A stretch of DNA of 64,000 nt from Cupriavidus neocaledonicus (GTDB lineage Bacteria; Pseudomonadota; Gammaproteobacteria; Burkholderiales; Burkholderiaceae), in NCBI RefSeq assembly GCF_000372525.1, contig NZ_AQUR01000081.1:1-64000 (forward strand). The letters run 5' to 3'. Made by a program: the position numbers and the translations under genes. The notes beneath the pieces were generated by a model. The model was not told the origin of the DNA. It did not search any database and saw nothing but the letters and a program-made list of their open reading frames with translations. Of the stretch, positions 1-9,772 are shown piece after piece (position 1 is the first letter of the stretch; each line of letters starts with the position of its first letter).

Positions 1-221
1 TGCCGCGCGAACTCCCGCCTATCGAGTACGGCAGCGATGACATCGTGCGGAAGGTGGGCGACGGTGGGCGCATCTGCTTCCGGGGAAAGACGTTCCGGGT
101 CGGAAGAGCCCTGATCGGAACGCCCGTAGCGCTGCGCCCTCGCGTGGATCTGGACGGCACCTTTGACGTCTACTTCTGCCATCAAAAGGTGGCCACGATA
201 GACCTACAGCAAGCCTATTAA
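1..221 (+). CDS. IS481-family transposase, C-terminal fragment (cut by window edge)
   Basis: The open frame enters from the left edge and ends at TAA 219-221; about 72 residues are visible. The segment contains VRKVGDGGRICFRGK followed by FDVYFCHQKVATIDL, the beta-rich C-terminal tail typical of IS481-type DDE transposases (integrase-core family). The catalytic DDE residues lie outside the window, so activity cannot be judged. The call rests on resemblance to that tail and on the terminal repeat that follows (see mobile element). It reads toward cheZ, which lies on the opposite strand. Confidence 0.75.
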   Translation, partial: PRELPPIEYGSDDIVRKVGDGGRICFRGKTFRVGRALIGTPVALRPRVDLDGTFDVYFCHQKVATIDLQQAY

Positions 222-284
222 ACTGGAGACTGGACTGTTACCCATGTCCTGGCACATGTGTTACCCATGTCCCCGGTCCATACA
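1..284 (+). mobile_element. Right end of an IS481-like insertion sequence
   Basis: Beyond the transposase stop the motif TGTTACCCATGTCC occurs twice, at 236-249 and 259-272, followed by CCGGTCCATACA ending at 284. IS481 elements characteristically end in 5'-TGT...ACA-3', so 284 is the likely boundary. The duplicated motif probably is a transposase-binding repeat in the terminal region. The left end is outside the window, so the target duplication cannot be checked. Confidence 0.65.
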
Positions 285-452
285 GCAGGCGGGAGAGGGG
301 AGAAAACATGCGGGAGGGGACAAGCAGGTGGGCTCGCATGCAACAACGCTGTGCGAGAGTAGCGATGCACTCCGTGCCCGAGCCCAAGACCTGGAGATAG
401 GGCTTGCGCGCAGCGCAGCCGAAGGGTTGCCACCACCTACCTAACCAACCTC
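285..452. other. Short spacer between IS end and cheZ
   Basis: These 168 bases separate the IS end from the cheZ stop codon. They encode nothing convincing, and I see no terminator hairpin behind cheZ. Composition changes from purine-rich (GGGAGAGGGG near 290-300) to C/A-rich just before cheZ. Confidence 0.5.
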
Positions 453-1088
453 TCAAAACCCCAAACTAGCCAACAAATCATCCACCTGCGCCTGGTCCGA
501 CACCACATCCGGCTTCCCTTCCGGATTCACCTGCGGCCCATTCATCAGCGTCGACGGCGCCTGCACTTCCACGCGCCTTTCTGACGGTACGTTGTCGATC
601 AGCACCTGCAGCAGTTCCTGCTCCAGTGTGCGGATCATGTCCATCATCTTCTTGATGACCTGGCCGGTCAGGTCCTGGAAGTCCTGCGCCATCATGATGT
701 CGAGCAGGTGGCTGTTGGTGGCGCGGGCCTGGCCGGGCACCTCGGACAGGAAGGCGCGGGTGTCCAGTACCAGCGAGCGGGCGTCGGCCAGTTCCACCGG
801 CTTTTCAAACCAGGCGGCCCAGCGCTTATCCAGCGTTTCGGCCTGCTGTTCGATGTCGGACTGGATCGGCTGCGCCAGTTCGACCGCGTTGAGCGTGCGT
901 TCGGCGGCCTGCTCGGTCATCGCGGCGATGTAGTTCAGGCGGTCGCGCGCGTCGGGGATGGCTTGCGCGGCGCGCTCGATTTCCTTGTCCAGGCCGAGCT
1001 CGCGCATGTTGTCGCGCAGCATGCGCGTCAGGTTGCCGATGCGCAGGATCAGTTGTTCGGCGGAATCGTTGCTCAGGGTCGGGGTCAT
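453..1088 (-). CDS. cheZ: Chemotaxis protein CheZ (CheY-P phosphatase)
   Basis: 211 aa, the usual CheZ size. CheZ dephosphorylates CheY-P and ends the motor-switching signal. The diagnostic segment MAQDFQDLTGQVIKKMM (about residues 130-146) carries the catalytic glutamine and neighbouring acidic residue of the CheZ active site. The C-terminus, DQAQVDDLLASLGF, matches the amphipathic CheY-binding tail. The protein is otherwise predicted helical, as expected for the long four-helix dimer. It is the last gene of the cheAWRDBYZ run; cheY ends 18 bp upstream, so the two are surely co-transcribed. The presence of CheZ together with CheD and CheB means both signal-termination and adaptation branches are encoded here. 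Confidence 0.95.
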   Translation of the reverse strand: MTPTLSNDSAEQLILRIGNLTRMLRDNMRELGLDKEIERAAQAIPDARDRLNYIAAMTEQAAERTLNAVELAQPIQSDIEQQAETLDKRWAAWFEKPVELADARSLVLDTRAFLSEVPGQARATNSHLLDIMMAQDFQDLTGQVIKKMMDMIRTLEQELLQVLIDNVPSERRVEVQAPSTLMNGPQVNPEGKPDVVSDQAQVDDLLASLGF

Positions 1089-1106
1089 GACAAACGCGCC
1101 TCCGCC

Positions 1107-1493
1107 TCAGCCGCCGAGCTTTTCGAAGATCTTGGTGATCTTCTCGTCGAGCGTGGCGGCCGTGAACGGCTTGACCACGTAGCCGTTGGCGCCGGCCTGC
1201 GCCGCGGCGATGATGTTTTCCTTCTTCGCCTCGGCGGTGACCATCAGCACCGGGATCTTGCCGATGTTGGCGTCGGCGCGGATGGCCTGCAGCATTGACA
1301 GGCCGTCCATGTTGGGCATGTTCCAGTCCGAGATCACGAACTGGAAGCTGCCGTCCTTGGCCTTTTCCAGGCCGGCGGCGCCGTCTTCGGCTTCCTCGAC
1401 GTTGACGAAACCCAGCTCCTTGAGCAGGTTGCGGATGATCCGGCGCATGGTCGGGAAATCGTCCACGACCAGGATCTTGATGTTCTTGTCCAC
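1107..1493 (-). CDS. cheY: Chemotaxis response regulator CheY
   Basis: 128 aa single-domain receiver. Acidic pocket DD at residues 11-12, phospho-acceptor Asp56 ([12 protein letters not shown]), Thr86 switch residue (VTAEAK) and Lys108 in GYVVKPF are all present, so it should be phosphorylated by CheA and bind FliM. The motif WNMPNMDGL is typical of true CheY rather than of a DNA-binding regulator's receiver. It sits between cheB and cheZ, the normal order in beta- and gammaproteobacteria. A second stand-alone receiver in the window (15325-15717) is more divergent. Confidence 0.97.
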   Translation of the reverse strand: MDKNIKILVVDDFPTMRRIIRNLLKELGFVNVEEAEDGAAGLEKAKDGSFQFVISDWNMPNMDGLSMLQAIRADANIGKIPVLMVTAEAKKENIIAAAQAGANGYVVKPFTAATLDEKITKIFEKLGG

Positions 1494-1562
1494 TTTAAAG
1501 ACTCCAGTAAATGCAGTGATGGCTGGTGGGTCCGGCTTTGTTGTTTCGGCTTGCCGGCTCGC

Positions 1563-2645
1563 TTAGACCCGTTGCGCGCGCGTGCCGTAGGTGGCCAGGC
1601 GCGCCATGACGCGCTGGGTCATCGCCGGCAAGGGCACGACTTCATGCACGCCGCCGGCGGCAATCGCCTCCTTCGGCATGCCAAACACGATGCAGCTTTG
1701 TTCGTCCTGCGCCAGGTTGTAGGCGCCGGCGTCGCGCATGCGCAGCATGCCGCGCGCGCCGTCCTTGCCCATGCCGGTCAGGATCACGCCGATCACGTTC
1801 TTGCCGCCGTGCTGCGCGGCCGAATCGAACAGCACATCCACCGACGGACGATGGCGGTTGACCGGCGCTTCCTGTGAAAGGTGCGCGACGTAGTTGGCGC
1901 CGCTGCGCGCCAGCAGCAGGTGCGAGTCGCCGGGCGCGATATACGCATGGCCCGGCAGCACGCGCTCGCCGTGCTCGGCTTCCTTCACGGTGATGCGGCA
2001 CAAGCCGTCCAGCCGCTGCGCGAACGAGCGCGTGAAGCCGGCCGGCATATGCTGGACGATCATCACCGCGGGGCTGTCGGGCGGCAGCGGCATCAGGAAT
2101 TCCTTGATGGCCTCGGTGCCGCCGGTGGAGGCGCCCAGGATGATCAGCTTCTCGGTCGACAGCAGCGGGCTGCGCAGCATCGGCACCGGTGCGGGTCCGC
2201 TGGCGGAGGGCGTGGCCGGTTGCGCGGCTGCACGTACCCGGGCGCGCGATGCGGCGCGCAGCTTGTCGGCAATGGTGTCGGTGTATTCGAGCAATACGTC
2301 GCGGATGCCCAGCTTGGGCTTGGTGACGAAGTCCACCGCGCCCAGCTCCAGCGCGCGCATGGTGATTTCGGAGCCGCGCTCGGTCAGCGACGACACCATC
2401 AGCACCGGCATCGGCCGCAGCCGCATCAGCCGCTCCAGAAAGTCCAGGCCGTCCATGCGCGGCATTTCGACGTCGAGCGTCAGTACGTCGGGGTTCAGGC
2501 GCTTGATCAGGTCGCGCGCGACCAGCGGGTCGGGCGCGGTGCCGACCACTTCCATGTCGGGCTGGCTGTTGATGATCTCCGTCATCAGGCTGCGGATCAG
2601 CGCGGAGTCATCCACGCACAGCACCTTGATCTTGGCGGCAGTCAT
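1563..2645 (-). CDS. cheB: Chemotaxis protein-glutamate methylesterase/glutamine deamidase CheB
   Basis: 360 aa from ATG 2645 (an open frame extends upstream, but family alignment begins at [14 protein letters not shown]). The receiver domain covers residues 1-125 with phospho-acceptor Asp58; a proline/alanine linker follows (about 135-160), then the methylesterase domain with the triad Ser173 (GASTGG), His199 (VQHMPAGF) and Asp295 ([11 protein letters not shown]). It removes methyl groups from MCP glutamates when phosphorylated by CheA. Two MCPs in this window end in a WxxF pentapeptide that could tether it. cheD lies just upstream and cheY downstream. Confidence 0.96.
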   Translation of the reverse strand: MTAAKIKVLCVDDSALIRSLMTEIINSQPDMEVVGTAPDPLVARDLIKRLNPDVLTLDVEMPRMDGLDFLERLMRLRPMPVLMVSSLTERGSEITMRALELGAVDFVTKPKLGIRDVLLEYTDTIADKLRAASRARVRAAAQPATPSASGPAPVPMLRSPLLSTEKLIILGASTGGTEAIKEFLMPLPPDSPAVMIVQHMPAGFTRSFAQRLDGLCRITVKEAEHGERVLPGHAYIAPGDSHLLLARSGANYVAHLSQEAPVNRHRPSVDVLFDSAAQHGGKNVIGVILTGMGKDGARGMLRMRDAGAYNLAQDEQSCIVFGMPKEAIAAGGVHEVVPLPAMTQRVMARLATYGTRAQRV

Positions 2646-2667
2646 GATTGGTCTTGCTTGTAGGGGT

Positions 2668-3318
2668 TCAGGGAAGCTGGCGCGATGGCACCTGCCGCGC
2701 AAACAGTTCCGGCGAGCGCGACGGTTCGCGCGCCGAAGTGGCAATGGCCCGCGCCAGCGCGCGTTCGTCGCGCGCCACCGAAACCTGGTCGTCCTGCCGC
2801 GTCAGCCGGCGCACCAGCGCCAGCCCGCCGATCGGGAAATAGCTGACGCGGCGCGCATGCGGGCCGCGCAGGTCCTGCGCCGCCACGCGCACCTCTTCGG
2901 CTTTCAGGTAGCGCAGCACGAAGTCGGCGTTGCGGTCGCCGATGTTCAGCGTGGTCATGTTGGCCAGCACCGCGCCGCCGCCGAAGACCTTGGCCTCCAG
3001 CCGCTCGCGGCGCGCGCCCATCTTGAGCAGTTCGTTGATCAGTACTTCCAGCGCATAGCTGCCATAGCGCATCGATGCCGACAGCATGCGGTCGGCGCTG
3101 CCGTCGTCGTCCGGCAGCATAAAGTGGTTCATGCCGCCGACGCCTGCCACCTCGTCGCGGATGCAGGCGGCCACGCAAGAGCCCAGCACGGTGGTCAGCA
3201 CCACGTCTTCGCGCGTCACGTAGTACTCGTTGGGCAGCAGCTTGATGGCCTGCTTGCCGAACTCGCGGTCGAAGTAGGTGCGCGTGGCCAGCGCTTCGGG
3301 CAGGTGGGGCGTGCGCAT
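2668..3318 (-). CDS. cheD: Chemoreceptor glutamine deamidase CheD
   Basis: 216 aa. CheD deamidates specific receptor glutamines and in some bacteria is controlled by CheY-P or CheC. The catalytic pair is visible as Cys48 ([12 protein letters not shown]) and His65 ([11 protein letters not shown]); the 17-residue spacing equals that of the structurally known CheD. The start ATG overlaps the cheR stop by one base (TAATG), indicating translational coupling. The C-terminal tail after about residue 175 is basic and poorly conserved. No CheC is seen in this window. Confidence 0.95.
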   Translation of the reverse strand: MRTPHLPEALATRTYFDREFGKQAIKLLPNEYYVTREDVVLTTVLGSCVAACIRDEVAGVGGMNHFMLPDDDGSADRMLSASMRYGSYALEVLINELLKMGARRERLEAKVFGGGAVLANMTTLNIGDRNADFVLRYLKAEEVRVAAQDLRGPHARRVSYFPIGGLALVRRLTRQDDQVSVARDERALARAIATSAREPSRSPELFARQVPSRQLP

Positions 3319-4232
3319 TACGGCCTGCCCCGGCCGGCCGCGGACAGCGCGCCCGGTGCCAGTTCATAGACGGTCTGCCCGCGCAGCTGGAACGCGCGCG
3401 TGACGTAGGAGAAGTTCTCCGAATGGCCGGCGAACAGCAGCCCGTGCGGCTTGAGCAGCGGCACGAAGCGCTCCAGGATGCGGCCCTGGGTCGGCTTGTC
3501 GAAGTAGATCATCACGTTGCGGCAGAAGATGGCGTCGAACTGCTCGCGGATGCCCCAGTCGGGCGCGAGCAGGTTCAGCGGCTCGAACGCGATGGTGGCG
3601 GCCAGTTCCGGCTTGACCTTGACCGAGCCGGTGCGCGGACCGGTGCCCTTCAGGAAGAAGCGCTTGAGCCGTTCCGGCGACAGCCGCGCCACCTGCTCGG
3701 CCGAATAGACGCCGCTGCGGGCCTTGGCCAGTACCTGGGTGTCGATGTCGGTCGCCAGCACGGTGCCGGCGCGGTCGCCCAGCGCCTCGGCCAGGGTGAT
3801 GGCGATCGAGTACGGCTCTTCGCCGGTGGACGCGGCCGAGCACCAGACGCTGTAGGGCCGGCCAACCTGCTTGGCGTGTTCGGCCAGCAGCGGGAAGTGG
3901 TGCGCCTCGCGGAAGAACGAGGTCAGGTTGGTGGTCAGCGCGTTGGTGAAGAACTCCCACTCCGGCGAGCGGTCGTCCGCTTCCAGCAGCGCCAGGTATG
4001 AGGCAAAGTCGGTCAGCTGCAGCGTGCGCAGCCGGCGCGCGAGCCGGCTGTAGACCATCTCGCGCTTGTGGCTGCCCAGCGAGATGCCGGCGCGCCGGTG
4101 GATCAGCGTGCGGATCTGCTCGAAATCCCGCTCGGTCAGCAGGAAGTCGCGCGCGTCGTCGCGCCGCAGCAGGGCGGCCGGCGCGGCGAGCGGGCCGGTG
4201 TGCGCGGGGGCGGCGTTGCGGAACGGCGTCAT
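3318..4232 (-). CDS. cheR: Chemotaxis protein methyltransferase CheR
   Basis: 304 aa. CheR methylates receptor glutamates using S-adenosylmethionine. A helical N-terminal domain (FEQIRTLIHRRAGISLGSHK, about 37-57) is followed by the SAM domain with WCSAASTGEEPYS and the aspartate-containing LATDIDTQVLAKA, then FCRNVMIYFDKP, all hallmarks of CheR. The N-terminus has about 35 extra residues. Receptors with C-terminal DWSAF sequences occur a few kilobases away and may dock on the CheR beta-subdomain. Coupled to cheD by a one-base overlap. Confidence 0.96.
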   Translation of the reverse strand: MTPFRNAAPAHTGPLAAPAALLRRDDARDFLLTERDFEQIRTLIHRRAGISLGSHKREMVYSRLARRLRTLQLTDFASYLALLEADDRSPEWEFFTNALTTNLTSFFREAHHFPLLAEHAKQVGRPYSVWCSAASTGEEPYSIAITLAEALGDRAGTVLATDIDTQVLAKARSGVYSAEQVARLSPERLKRFFLKGTGPRTGSVKVKPELAATIAFEPLNLLAPDWGIREQFDAIFCRNVMIYFDKPTQGRILERFVPLLKPHGLLFAGHSENFSYVTRAFQLRGQTVYELAPGALSAAGRGRP

Positions 4233-4257
4233 GGGCTGTTGCTTCGGTAATGCGGGA

Positions 4258-4752
4258 TCAGGCGTACTCGGCTTCGACCAGTGCCATCTCGGGGCTGGTC
4301 ATCAGCTTCTCGATGTCGATCAGCACCAGCATGCGGCCGTCGATGGTGCCCAGGCCGGTCAGGTGCTCGGTCGAGATCGACACGCCGAATTCCGGCGCGG
4401 GCTTGATCGCATCGCCGGTCAGCGTCAGCACGTCCGACACGCCATCGACCACGATGCCGACCACGCGGCCGGCCACGTTCAGGATGATGACCACGGTCTG
4501 GTTGTCGTAGCGCACGTTGCCGAGGCGGAACTTCAGGCGCAGGTCGACGATGGGCACGATCACGCCGCGCAGGTTGGTCACGCCCTTGATGAAGTCGGGC
4601 GCGCTGGAGATGCGCGTAACGGTCTCGTAGCTGCGGATCTCCTGCACCTTGAGGATGTCGATGCCGTATTCCTCCGACCCCAGCGTGAAGACCAGGAACT
4701 CCTGGCCCGAAGCGTCGCTTCCGGGGGTATCGATGTGTCCGATGCCGGCCAT
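4258..4752 (-). CDS. cheW: Chemotaxis coupling protein CheW (first copy)
   Basis: 164 aa from ATG 4752, chosen because an AGGAGA ribosome site precedes it and the upstream extension of the frame is low-complexity. The single CheW (SH3-like) domain contains [33 protein letters not shown] and [15 protein letters not shown]. It links CheA to the receptors in the signalling array. A paralogue at 14706-15182 shares most of these signature stretches. The gene lies 28 bp after the cheA stop and 25 bp before cheR. Confidence 0.96.
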   Translation of the reverse strand: MAGIGHIDTPGSDASGQEFLVFTLGSEEYGIDILKVQEIRSYETVTRISSAPDFIKGVTNLRGVIVPIVDLRLKFRLGNVRYDNQTVVIILNVAGRVVGIVVDGVSDVLTLTGDAIKPAPEFGVSISTEHLTGLGTIDGRMLVLIDIEKLMTSPEMALVEAEYA

Positions 4753-4780
4753 GATCTCTTGTTCTCCTGTGATGGGTCGA

Positions 4781-6787
4781 TTACTGCTGCAGCGCCGGTT
4801 CCTGCCGGCGCACGCCGGTGCGCTGCAGCGCGCCGACATCGACGATCAGCGCCACGCTGCCGTCGCCAAGAATGGTTGCCGCGGAGATGCACGGCACCTT
4901 GCGGTAGTTGGTTTCCAGGTTCTTCAGCACCACCTGGTGCTGGCCGATCAGCTGGTCCACCAGCAGCGCGAAGCGCTTGCCTTCGGCCTGCAGGATCACG
5001 GCGATGCCTTGCGTCGGTTCCTGCAGCGCGTCGGCGACGTTGAACACGCGGTGCATTTCCAGCAGCGGCAGGTATTCGCCGCGCACGTGCATGACGCGGT
5101 CCGAGTTGGCTGCGGTATGCACGTCCTCGGCCTTGGGCTGCAGCGACTCCATCACGCAGTTCAGCGGCAGGATGAATGTCTCTTCGCCCACCTTGACCGA
5201 CATGCCGTCCAGGATCGCCAGCGTCAGCGGCAGCACGATGCGGATGGTGGTGCCCAGGCCCGGGCGCGAGCTGATCTGCACATGCCCGCCCATCTCCTGG
5301 ATGTTGCGCTTGACCACGTCCATGCCGACGCCGCGGCCGGAGACGTCGGTGACGACCTCGGCAGTGGAGAAGCCCGGTGCGAAGATCAGCTGCCAGACTT
5401 CCTCGTCGGTGATGGTGTCGGACACCGGCAGGCCGTTCTGGATGGCCTTGGCCAGGATGCGCTCGCGGTTCAGGCCGCCGCCGTCGTCGCTGACTTCGAT
5501 GACGATATTGCCGCCATGGTGCTGCGCGGACAGGACCAGCTGGCCGGTCGGGTCTTTGCCGGCGGCGACGCGCTTGTCAGGGGTTTCGATGCCGTGGTCC
5601 AGGCTGTTGCGCACCAGGTGCGTCAGCGGATCGATGATGCGTTCGATCAGGCTCTTGTCCAGCTCGGTGGCCTTGCCGAACGTGACCAGGTCAATCTGCT
5701 TGCCGAGCTTGCTGGCCAGGTCGCGCACCAGCCGCGGGAAGCGCGAGAACACATAGTCCATCGGCATCATGCGGATCGACATCACCGCTTCCTGCAGGTC
5801 GCGCGCATTGCGCTCGAGCTGGCCCATGCCGGAGAACAGGCGGTCGAACAGCACCGGGTCCAGCGACGAGGCGGTCTGTGCCAGCATCGACTGCGTGATC
5901 ACCAGTTCGCCCACCAGGTTGATGATCTGGTCGACCTTCTCGGTGGGCACGCGGATCGAGCCTTCGCCGTGCGCGGGCGCGGGGGCCGGGGCGGCCTTGG
6001 CCTTCTCGCGCGCGGCGGGGGCCGGCGCGGGCGCAGCAGCCACCGGCGCTGGCGCGGGAACGGCAACTTCTGCCGGGGCCGGCGCCGCCTGCGGCGCATC
6101 GGCCGCGGCTTCGATCACGATCTGGTCGATGTCGATCACGAAGCAGCACACCGCGATGATGTCGTCGGCGCTGCATTGGGTGTTGAGCCACACCACCAGT
6201 TCGCCATTGGTTTCCTGCTGGCCGGTGATCTCGCCCAGGTTGGCCAGTTCTTCGCGCAGCAGCGCCTGGTCGGACGCCGAGACCTTGATCAGGCGGATCT
6301 TCAGGCCACCGCCGGCGGCTGCGGGGGCGGCGGCCGCGACAGGCGCGGGCGCGGGCGCTGGCGCCAGCGCAGGTGCCGCGTCATGGCCGGCGGCTTCCTG
6401 CGCCAGCTGCTGCAGCACGGCGCAGATGCGCGCCAGCGTTTCCGGATCGGGTTCGGTGCCGTTGCGGTAGGCGTTGAGCTGGTCTTGCAACACGTCCTTG
6501 GTTTCCAGAAAGGTGTCGATGATGGTCCTGGTCAACGCCAGTTCCTGCCGGCGCGTGCGGTCCAGCAGGTTCTCGAAGATATGGGTGGTCTCGGTCAGCG
6601 CGGCGAAGCCGAAGGTGGCGGCACCGCCCTTGATCGAATGCGCGGCGCGGAAGATCGCGTTCAGGTGCTCGGCATCGGGCGCCTCGATGTCCAGGCCGAG
6701 CAGCAGCTGCTCCATTTCAACGAGCAGCTCTTCCGCTTCCTCGAAGAAGGTCTGGTAAAACTGAGTGATATCGATATCGACAGACAT
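4781..6787 (-). CDS. cheA: Chemotaxis histidine kinase CheA
   Basis: 668 aa from ATG 6787; a GTG five codons earlier is possible, but AGGA lies at the right distance before the ATG. Domains in order: HPt with phosphorylated His50 ([10 protein letters not shown]); an Ala/Pro-rich linker; a CheY/CheB-binding-like middle domain (about 180-255); a second Ala/Pro linker; dimerisation helices; the HATPase domain ([36 protein letters not shown]); and a C-terminal CheW-like domain. It autophosphorylates and passes phosphate to CheY and CheB. Both linkers consist of long Ala-Pro runs, which also produce spurious ORFs on the other strand. Confidence 0.97.
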   Translation of the reverse strand: MSVDIDITQFYQTFFEEAEELLVEMEQLLLGLDIEAPDAEHLNAIFRAAHSIKGGAATFGFAALTETTHIFENLLDRTRRQELALTRTIIDTFLETKDVLQDQLNAYRNGTEPDPETLARICAVLQQLAQEAAGHDAAPALAPAPAPAPVAAAAPAAAGGGLKIRLIKVSASDQALLREELANLGEITGQQETNGELVVWLNTQCSADDIIAVCCFVIDIDQIVIEAAADAPQAAPAPAEVAVPAPAPVAAAPAPAPAAREKAKAAPAPAPAHGEGSIRVPTEKVDQIINLVGELVITQSMLAQTASSLDPVLFDRLFSGMGQLERNARDLQEAVMSIRMMPMDYVFSRFPRLVRDLASKLGKQIDLVTFGKATELDKSLIERIIDPLTHLVRNSLDHGIETPDKRVAAGKDPTGQLVLSAQHHGGNIVIEVSDDGGGLNRERILAKAIQNGLPVSDTITDEEVWQLIFAPGFSTAEVVTDVSGRGVGMDVVKRNIQEMGGHVQISSRPGLGTTIRIVLPLTLAILDGMSVKVGEETFILPLNCVMESLQPKAEDVHTAANSDRVMHVRGEYLPLLEMHRVFNVADALQEPTQGIAVILQAEGKRFALLVDQLIGQHQVVLKNLETNYRKVPCISAATILGDGSVALIVDVGALQRTGVRRQEPALQQ

Positions 6788-6842
6788 GGCGTCCTGAGTC
6801 ACTTGGTTACGGCGCGGGGCACGCTGCGGCAGCGGTCCTGCG

Positions 6843-7835
6843 TCATGGTTTGCTGCCCGATGCCGGCGCTGGTGCTGGTGCTGGTGCCGATGCCGCGGCC
6901 GGTGCCGACGCTGCCGCCAGCCCTGCCTGCATCTCCTGCGCGGCCTTGCCGGCCTGCGCCGCCACCGTGACCTCGGCGGCGCTGGCGTTTTCGGCCTCGA
7001 AGCGGGCCTGCGCCTTCTGGTTCAGCACCACGATGCTGATGCGGCGGTTGATCGGCGCGAGCAGGTCGCTCTTGTCCAGCGGCATGGTCGCGGCCAGGCC
7101 CAGCACGCGCAGCACCTTGCCTTCCTGCATGCCGCCCGCGATCAGCTCGCGGCGCGAGGCGTTGGCGCGGTCGCCGGACAGCTCCCAGTTGCTGTAGGTG
7201 CGCTCGCCGTTGGAATAGTTGGCCGCGTCGGTATGGCCGGACAGGCTGACCTTGTTGGGCAGCTCGTTCAGCACCGGGCCGATCTCGCGCAGGATGGTGC
7301 GCATATAGGTTTCGACGGTGGCGCTGCCGGTGCGGAACATGGGCCGGTTCTGCGTATCCAGGATCTGGATGCGCAGGCCTTCGCTGGTGATGTCCAGCAG
7401 CAACTGCGGGCGGAACTGGCGCAGCACCGGGTTGTTCTCGATGATCTGTTCCAGGCGCTGCTTGAGCGCGCGCAGGCGCTGCGCTTCCTGCTGTTCGTTG
7501 CGGCGCTGTTCGTCGCTGGGGTCGTTGTCGTGCGCGCGCATGATCTCGCCGTCCTTGCGCATCACGTCCATGCCGCCGCCGGGAATCACGCTGGGCGACT
7601 GGCTGCTCTTCTCGCCGCCGACGATGGCGACCTTGAGCGGCATGCGGAAGTATTCGGCAATGCCTTCCAGCGTCTTCTTGTTGGCGCTGGACAGCAGCCA
7701 CAGCACCAGGAACAGCGCCATCATCGCCGTCATGAAGTCGGCGTAGGCAATCTTCCAGCTGTGGTTGCCGTGCGGCCTGGCGTGCGACTTCGCCCGGCGG
7801 ACGATGATCGGACGCATATCGTGTGCGCTGCTCAT
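6843..7835 (-). CDS. motB: Flagellar motor stator protein MotB
   Basis: 330 aa. MotB anchors the proton-driven stator to peptidoglycan. One N-terminal membrane helix (YADFMTAMMALFLVLWLLSS) carries the essential protonatable Asp33. The OmpA-like peptidoglycan-binding domain includes SLSGHTDAANYSNGERTYSN and INRRISIVVL. After about residue 275 there is an Ala/Pro-rich tail (repeated APA) of no obvious function. motA lies 34 bp upstream. Lack of polar-residue sodium-type features suggests proton coupling, an inference only. Confidence 0.96.
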   Translation of the reverse strand: MSSAHDMRPIIVRRAKSHARPHGNHSWKIAYADFMTAMMALFLVLWLLSSANKKTLEGIAEYFRMPLKVAIVGGEKSSQSPSVIPGGGMDVMRKDGEIMRAHDNDPSDEQRRNEQQEAQRLRALKQRLEQIIENNPVLRQFRPQLLLDITSEGLRIQILDTQNRPMFRTGSATVETYMRTILREIGPVLNELPNKVSLSGHTDAANYSNGERTYSNWELSGDRANASRRELIAGGMQEGKVLRVLGLAATMPLDKSDLLAPINRRISIVVLNQKAQARFEAENASAAEVTVAAQAGKAAQEMQAGLAAASAPAAASAPAPAPAPASGSKP

Positions 7836-7869
7836 GTGGTGCCCCTTGCTGCGTGCGTTGCCGGCTGCC

Positions 7870-8733
7870 TTAGTTCAGGCTCTTGACTTCACGCACGTGG
7901 TCGTCGAGCTCGAGGAACGACGGACGCACCGTGGAGTACAGCACCTTGCGGCCGAACTCCACCGCCACCAGCGGCGCGTAGCCGTTCAGGGAAGCCAGCA
8001 GCACCACCTTGATGCACTCGTAGACCTTGACGTTCTCGGACACCTGCAGCTCGATGCGCGCGGCCAGCGGCGAGATAAAGCCGTAGGCCAGCAGGATGCC
8101 GAGGAAGGTGCCGACCATGGCGTGCGCGATCAGCGCGCCCAGCTCCGCCGGCGGCAGGTCGGCCGAACCCAGCGCATGCACCACGCCCATCACCGCGGCG
8201 ACGATGCCGAACGCGGGCAGGCCATCGCCGACGCGCGACAGCGCATGGGCGGGAATCTCGGCTTCATGGCGGAAGGTCTCGATCTCGTGGTCCATCAGGG
8301 CCTCGATCTCGAACGCATTCATGTTGCCGTTGACCATCATGCGCAGGTAGTCGGTGAGGAATTCCATCACCACCGGATCCGACAGGATGCGCGGGTACTG
8401 GCTGAACACGCTGCTGGCGGCGGGATCGGCGATTTCCTTTTCCAGGAACAGGATACCCTCGCGCCGTGCCTTGGACAGCAGCACGTACAGCAGCGACATG
8501 ACGTCCAGGTACAGCTCTTTCTTGTACTTGGAACTCTTGAACAGGCCCGGCAGCGCGCGCGCGGTGGCCTTGATGGCCTTGCCGGTATTGGTGGCGATGA
8601 AGGCGCCGATGGCGGCGCCCGCGATGATCACCACTTCGGCAGGTTGATACAGCGCGCCCATATGGCCGCCGGTCATGGCGTAACCGCCAAGCACCGCCGC
8701 TACCACGACGACATAGCCAAGAACTACTAGCAC
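7870..8733 (-). CDS. motA: Flagellar motor stator protein MotA
   Basis: 287 aa, starting at GTG 8733; the family start (M-L-x-x-LGY) fits exactly and no ATG lies nearer. Four membrane helices are predictable: about 1-22, 33-50, 170-192 and 200-225. The cytoplasmic loop carries Arg90 and Glu98 (ARREGILFLEKE), the residues that contact FliG in the E. coli protein. With MotB it forms the torque-generating stator. About 120 bp separate it from flhC; that gap contains a short hairpin (ACGGA...TCCGT, near 8798-8812) but no convincing sigma-28 site. Confidence 0.96.
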   Translation of the reverse strand: MLVVLGYVVVVAAVLGGYAMTGGHMGALYQPAEVVIIAGAAIGAFIATNTGKAIKATARALPGLFKSSKYKKELYLDVMSLLYVLLSKARREGILFLEKEIADPAASSVFSQYPRILSDPVVMEFLTDYLRMMVNGNMNAFEIEALMDHEIETFRHEAEIPAHALSRVGDGLPAFGIVAAVMGVVHALGSADLPPAELGALIAHAMVGTFLGILLAYGFISPLAARIELQVSENVKVYECIKVVLLASLNGYAPLVAVEFGRKVLYSTVRPSFLELDDHVREVKSLN

Positions 8734-8852
8734 GATCGGATCCCCGTCTAAAAACGCGCGTCAGCCACGCTCATTGGCCCGCGGCACGGGCGCACGGAGA
8801 GAATCCGTCCGCCAGCGCAGCAAGCTTGCCAGCCGGCGGACCTTGACCAGGA

Positions 8853-9458
8853 TCAGGCGTTGGTCTGCACGGCGGCGGCGTCTTTCGAGAGCTTCTTCAC
8901 TTTCCCTGCGCGCGACGGCGGACGGCACAGGCTGCACACGAAGTTCGCGTGCGGCTCATACGCGTGCGTGACAAACTGCCCGCCGCAACACGTGCACCGG
9001 GACAGTTGCAGCATGTTGCTCTCGAAGAACCGTACTAACGTCCAGGCCCGCGTGAAACTTAAGACAATTTCACCGCCGAGCAGCGAAACATGCTCGAGGT
9101 ACAGGCGGTAGGCGGCCACCACCGCGCGGATGCCCACGGTCTCGCCTTCCTGCACCATAAACTGGTAGGCAGAGAAGAACAAAGACGAGTGGATATTCGG
9201 CAGCCAGGTGGTGAACCAGTCGGTCGAGAACGGCAACATGCCCTTGGGGGGCGAGACGCCGCGCAGCTCCTTGTACAGGCGTATCAGCCGGTCACGCGAC
9301 AGCGTGGTCTCGGCTTCAAGCACCTGCAGGCGCGCGCCCAGGCCGATCAGCTCGATCGCGAGCTGGGTCTGGTTGGCGTCCTGGAGCACGCTCTTGCGGC
9401 TGGGAACGGAGGTGGCCGTGTAGCTCCGGTTTGGCTCGGCCTGCAGGAGCGCGGTCAA
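8853..9458 (-). CDS. flhC: Flagellar master transcriptional regulator FlhC
   Basis: 201 aa. With FlhD it forms the FlhD4C2 activator of early flagellar operons. The DNA-binding zinc site is intact: Cys155/Cys158 ([10 protein letters not shown]) and Cys175/Cys178 ([10 protein letters not shown]), with the same inter-pair distance as E. coli FlhC. The start is TTG 9458, overlapping the flhD TGA (TTGA), with GGAG about eight bases upstream. This adds roughly 18 residues at the N-terminus relative to E. coli; no ATG exists between there and the conserved [13 protein letters not shown] segment, though a GTG at codon 24 is an alternative. Confidence 0.95.
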   Translation of the reverse strand: MTALLQAEPNRSYTATSVPSRKSVLQDANQTQLAIELIGLGARLQVLEAETTLSRDRLIRLYKELRGVSPPKGMLPFSTDWFTTWLPNIHSSLFFSAYQFMVQEGETVGIRAVVAAYRLYLEHVSLLGGEIVLSFTRAWTLVRFFESNMLQLSRCTCCGGQFVTHAYEPHANFVCSLCRPPSRAGKVKKLSKDAAAVQTNA

Positions 9459-9772
9459 TTGAGCGACTCCACAGGCTGACGTGCGAGCAGGATCGCGGCG
9501 TGGATCTGCTGCATGTCATGGCTCTTGGCCGTATGGGTGAGAGTGGACAGAAGCGCGTGGTCGTCGAAGCGGAACCTGCACAGCACCATGTTGGATGCCG
9601 CCAGCTTGACGAGTTGCGCCGAGGTCAGCTTGGCAAGGATATCCGCGATTTCCTTGCTGACCCCAAGCCTGAACATGGCTTCGACCTGGTTTTCGCGCAC
9701 AAGGCGTTGCGCGAGCAGCAGATAGGCGAGGTTAACCTCCCTGATCTCCTGGAGAACTTCACTGCTTTCCAA
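9455..9772 (-). CDS. flhD: Flagellar master transcriptional regulator FlhD
   Basis: 105 aa, all helical. [20 protein letters not shown] opens the family and [17 protein letters not shown] with MVLCRFRF follows. FlhD is the non-zinc partner of FlhC and directs promoter selection. The only start compatible with the family N-terminus is TTG at 9772, preceded by GGGGA four to five bases away. It overlaps flhC by four bases, so the pair is translationally coupled. A 480-bp non-coding region precedes it. Confidence 0.95.
   Translation of the reverse strand: MESSEVLQEIREVNLAYLLLAQRLVRENQVEAMFRLGVSKEIADILAKLTSAQLVKLAASNMVLCRFRFDDHALLSTLTHTAKSHDMQQIHAAILLARQPVESLN

Noticed and set aside
4649..6970. 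Very long plus-strand open frame opposite cheA
   Set aside because: The protein is His/Gln/Arg-rich without any motif; it is an antisense artefact of GC-rich codon use and the Ala/Pro linkers of CheA.
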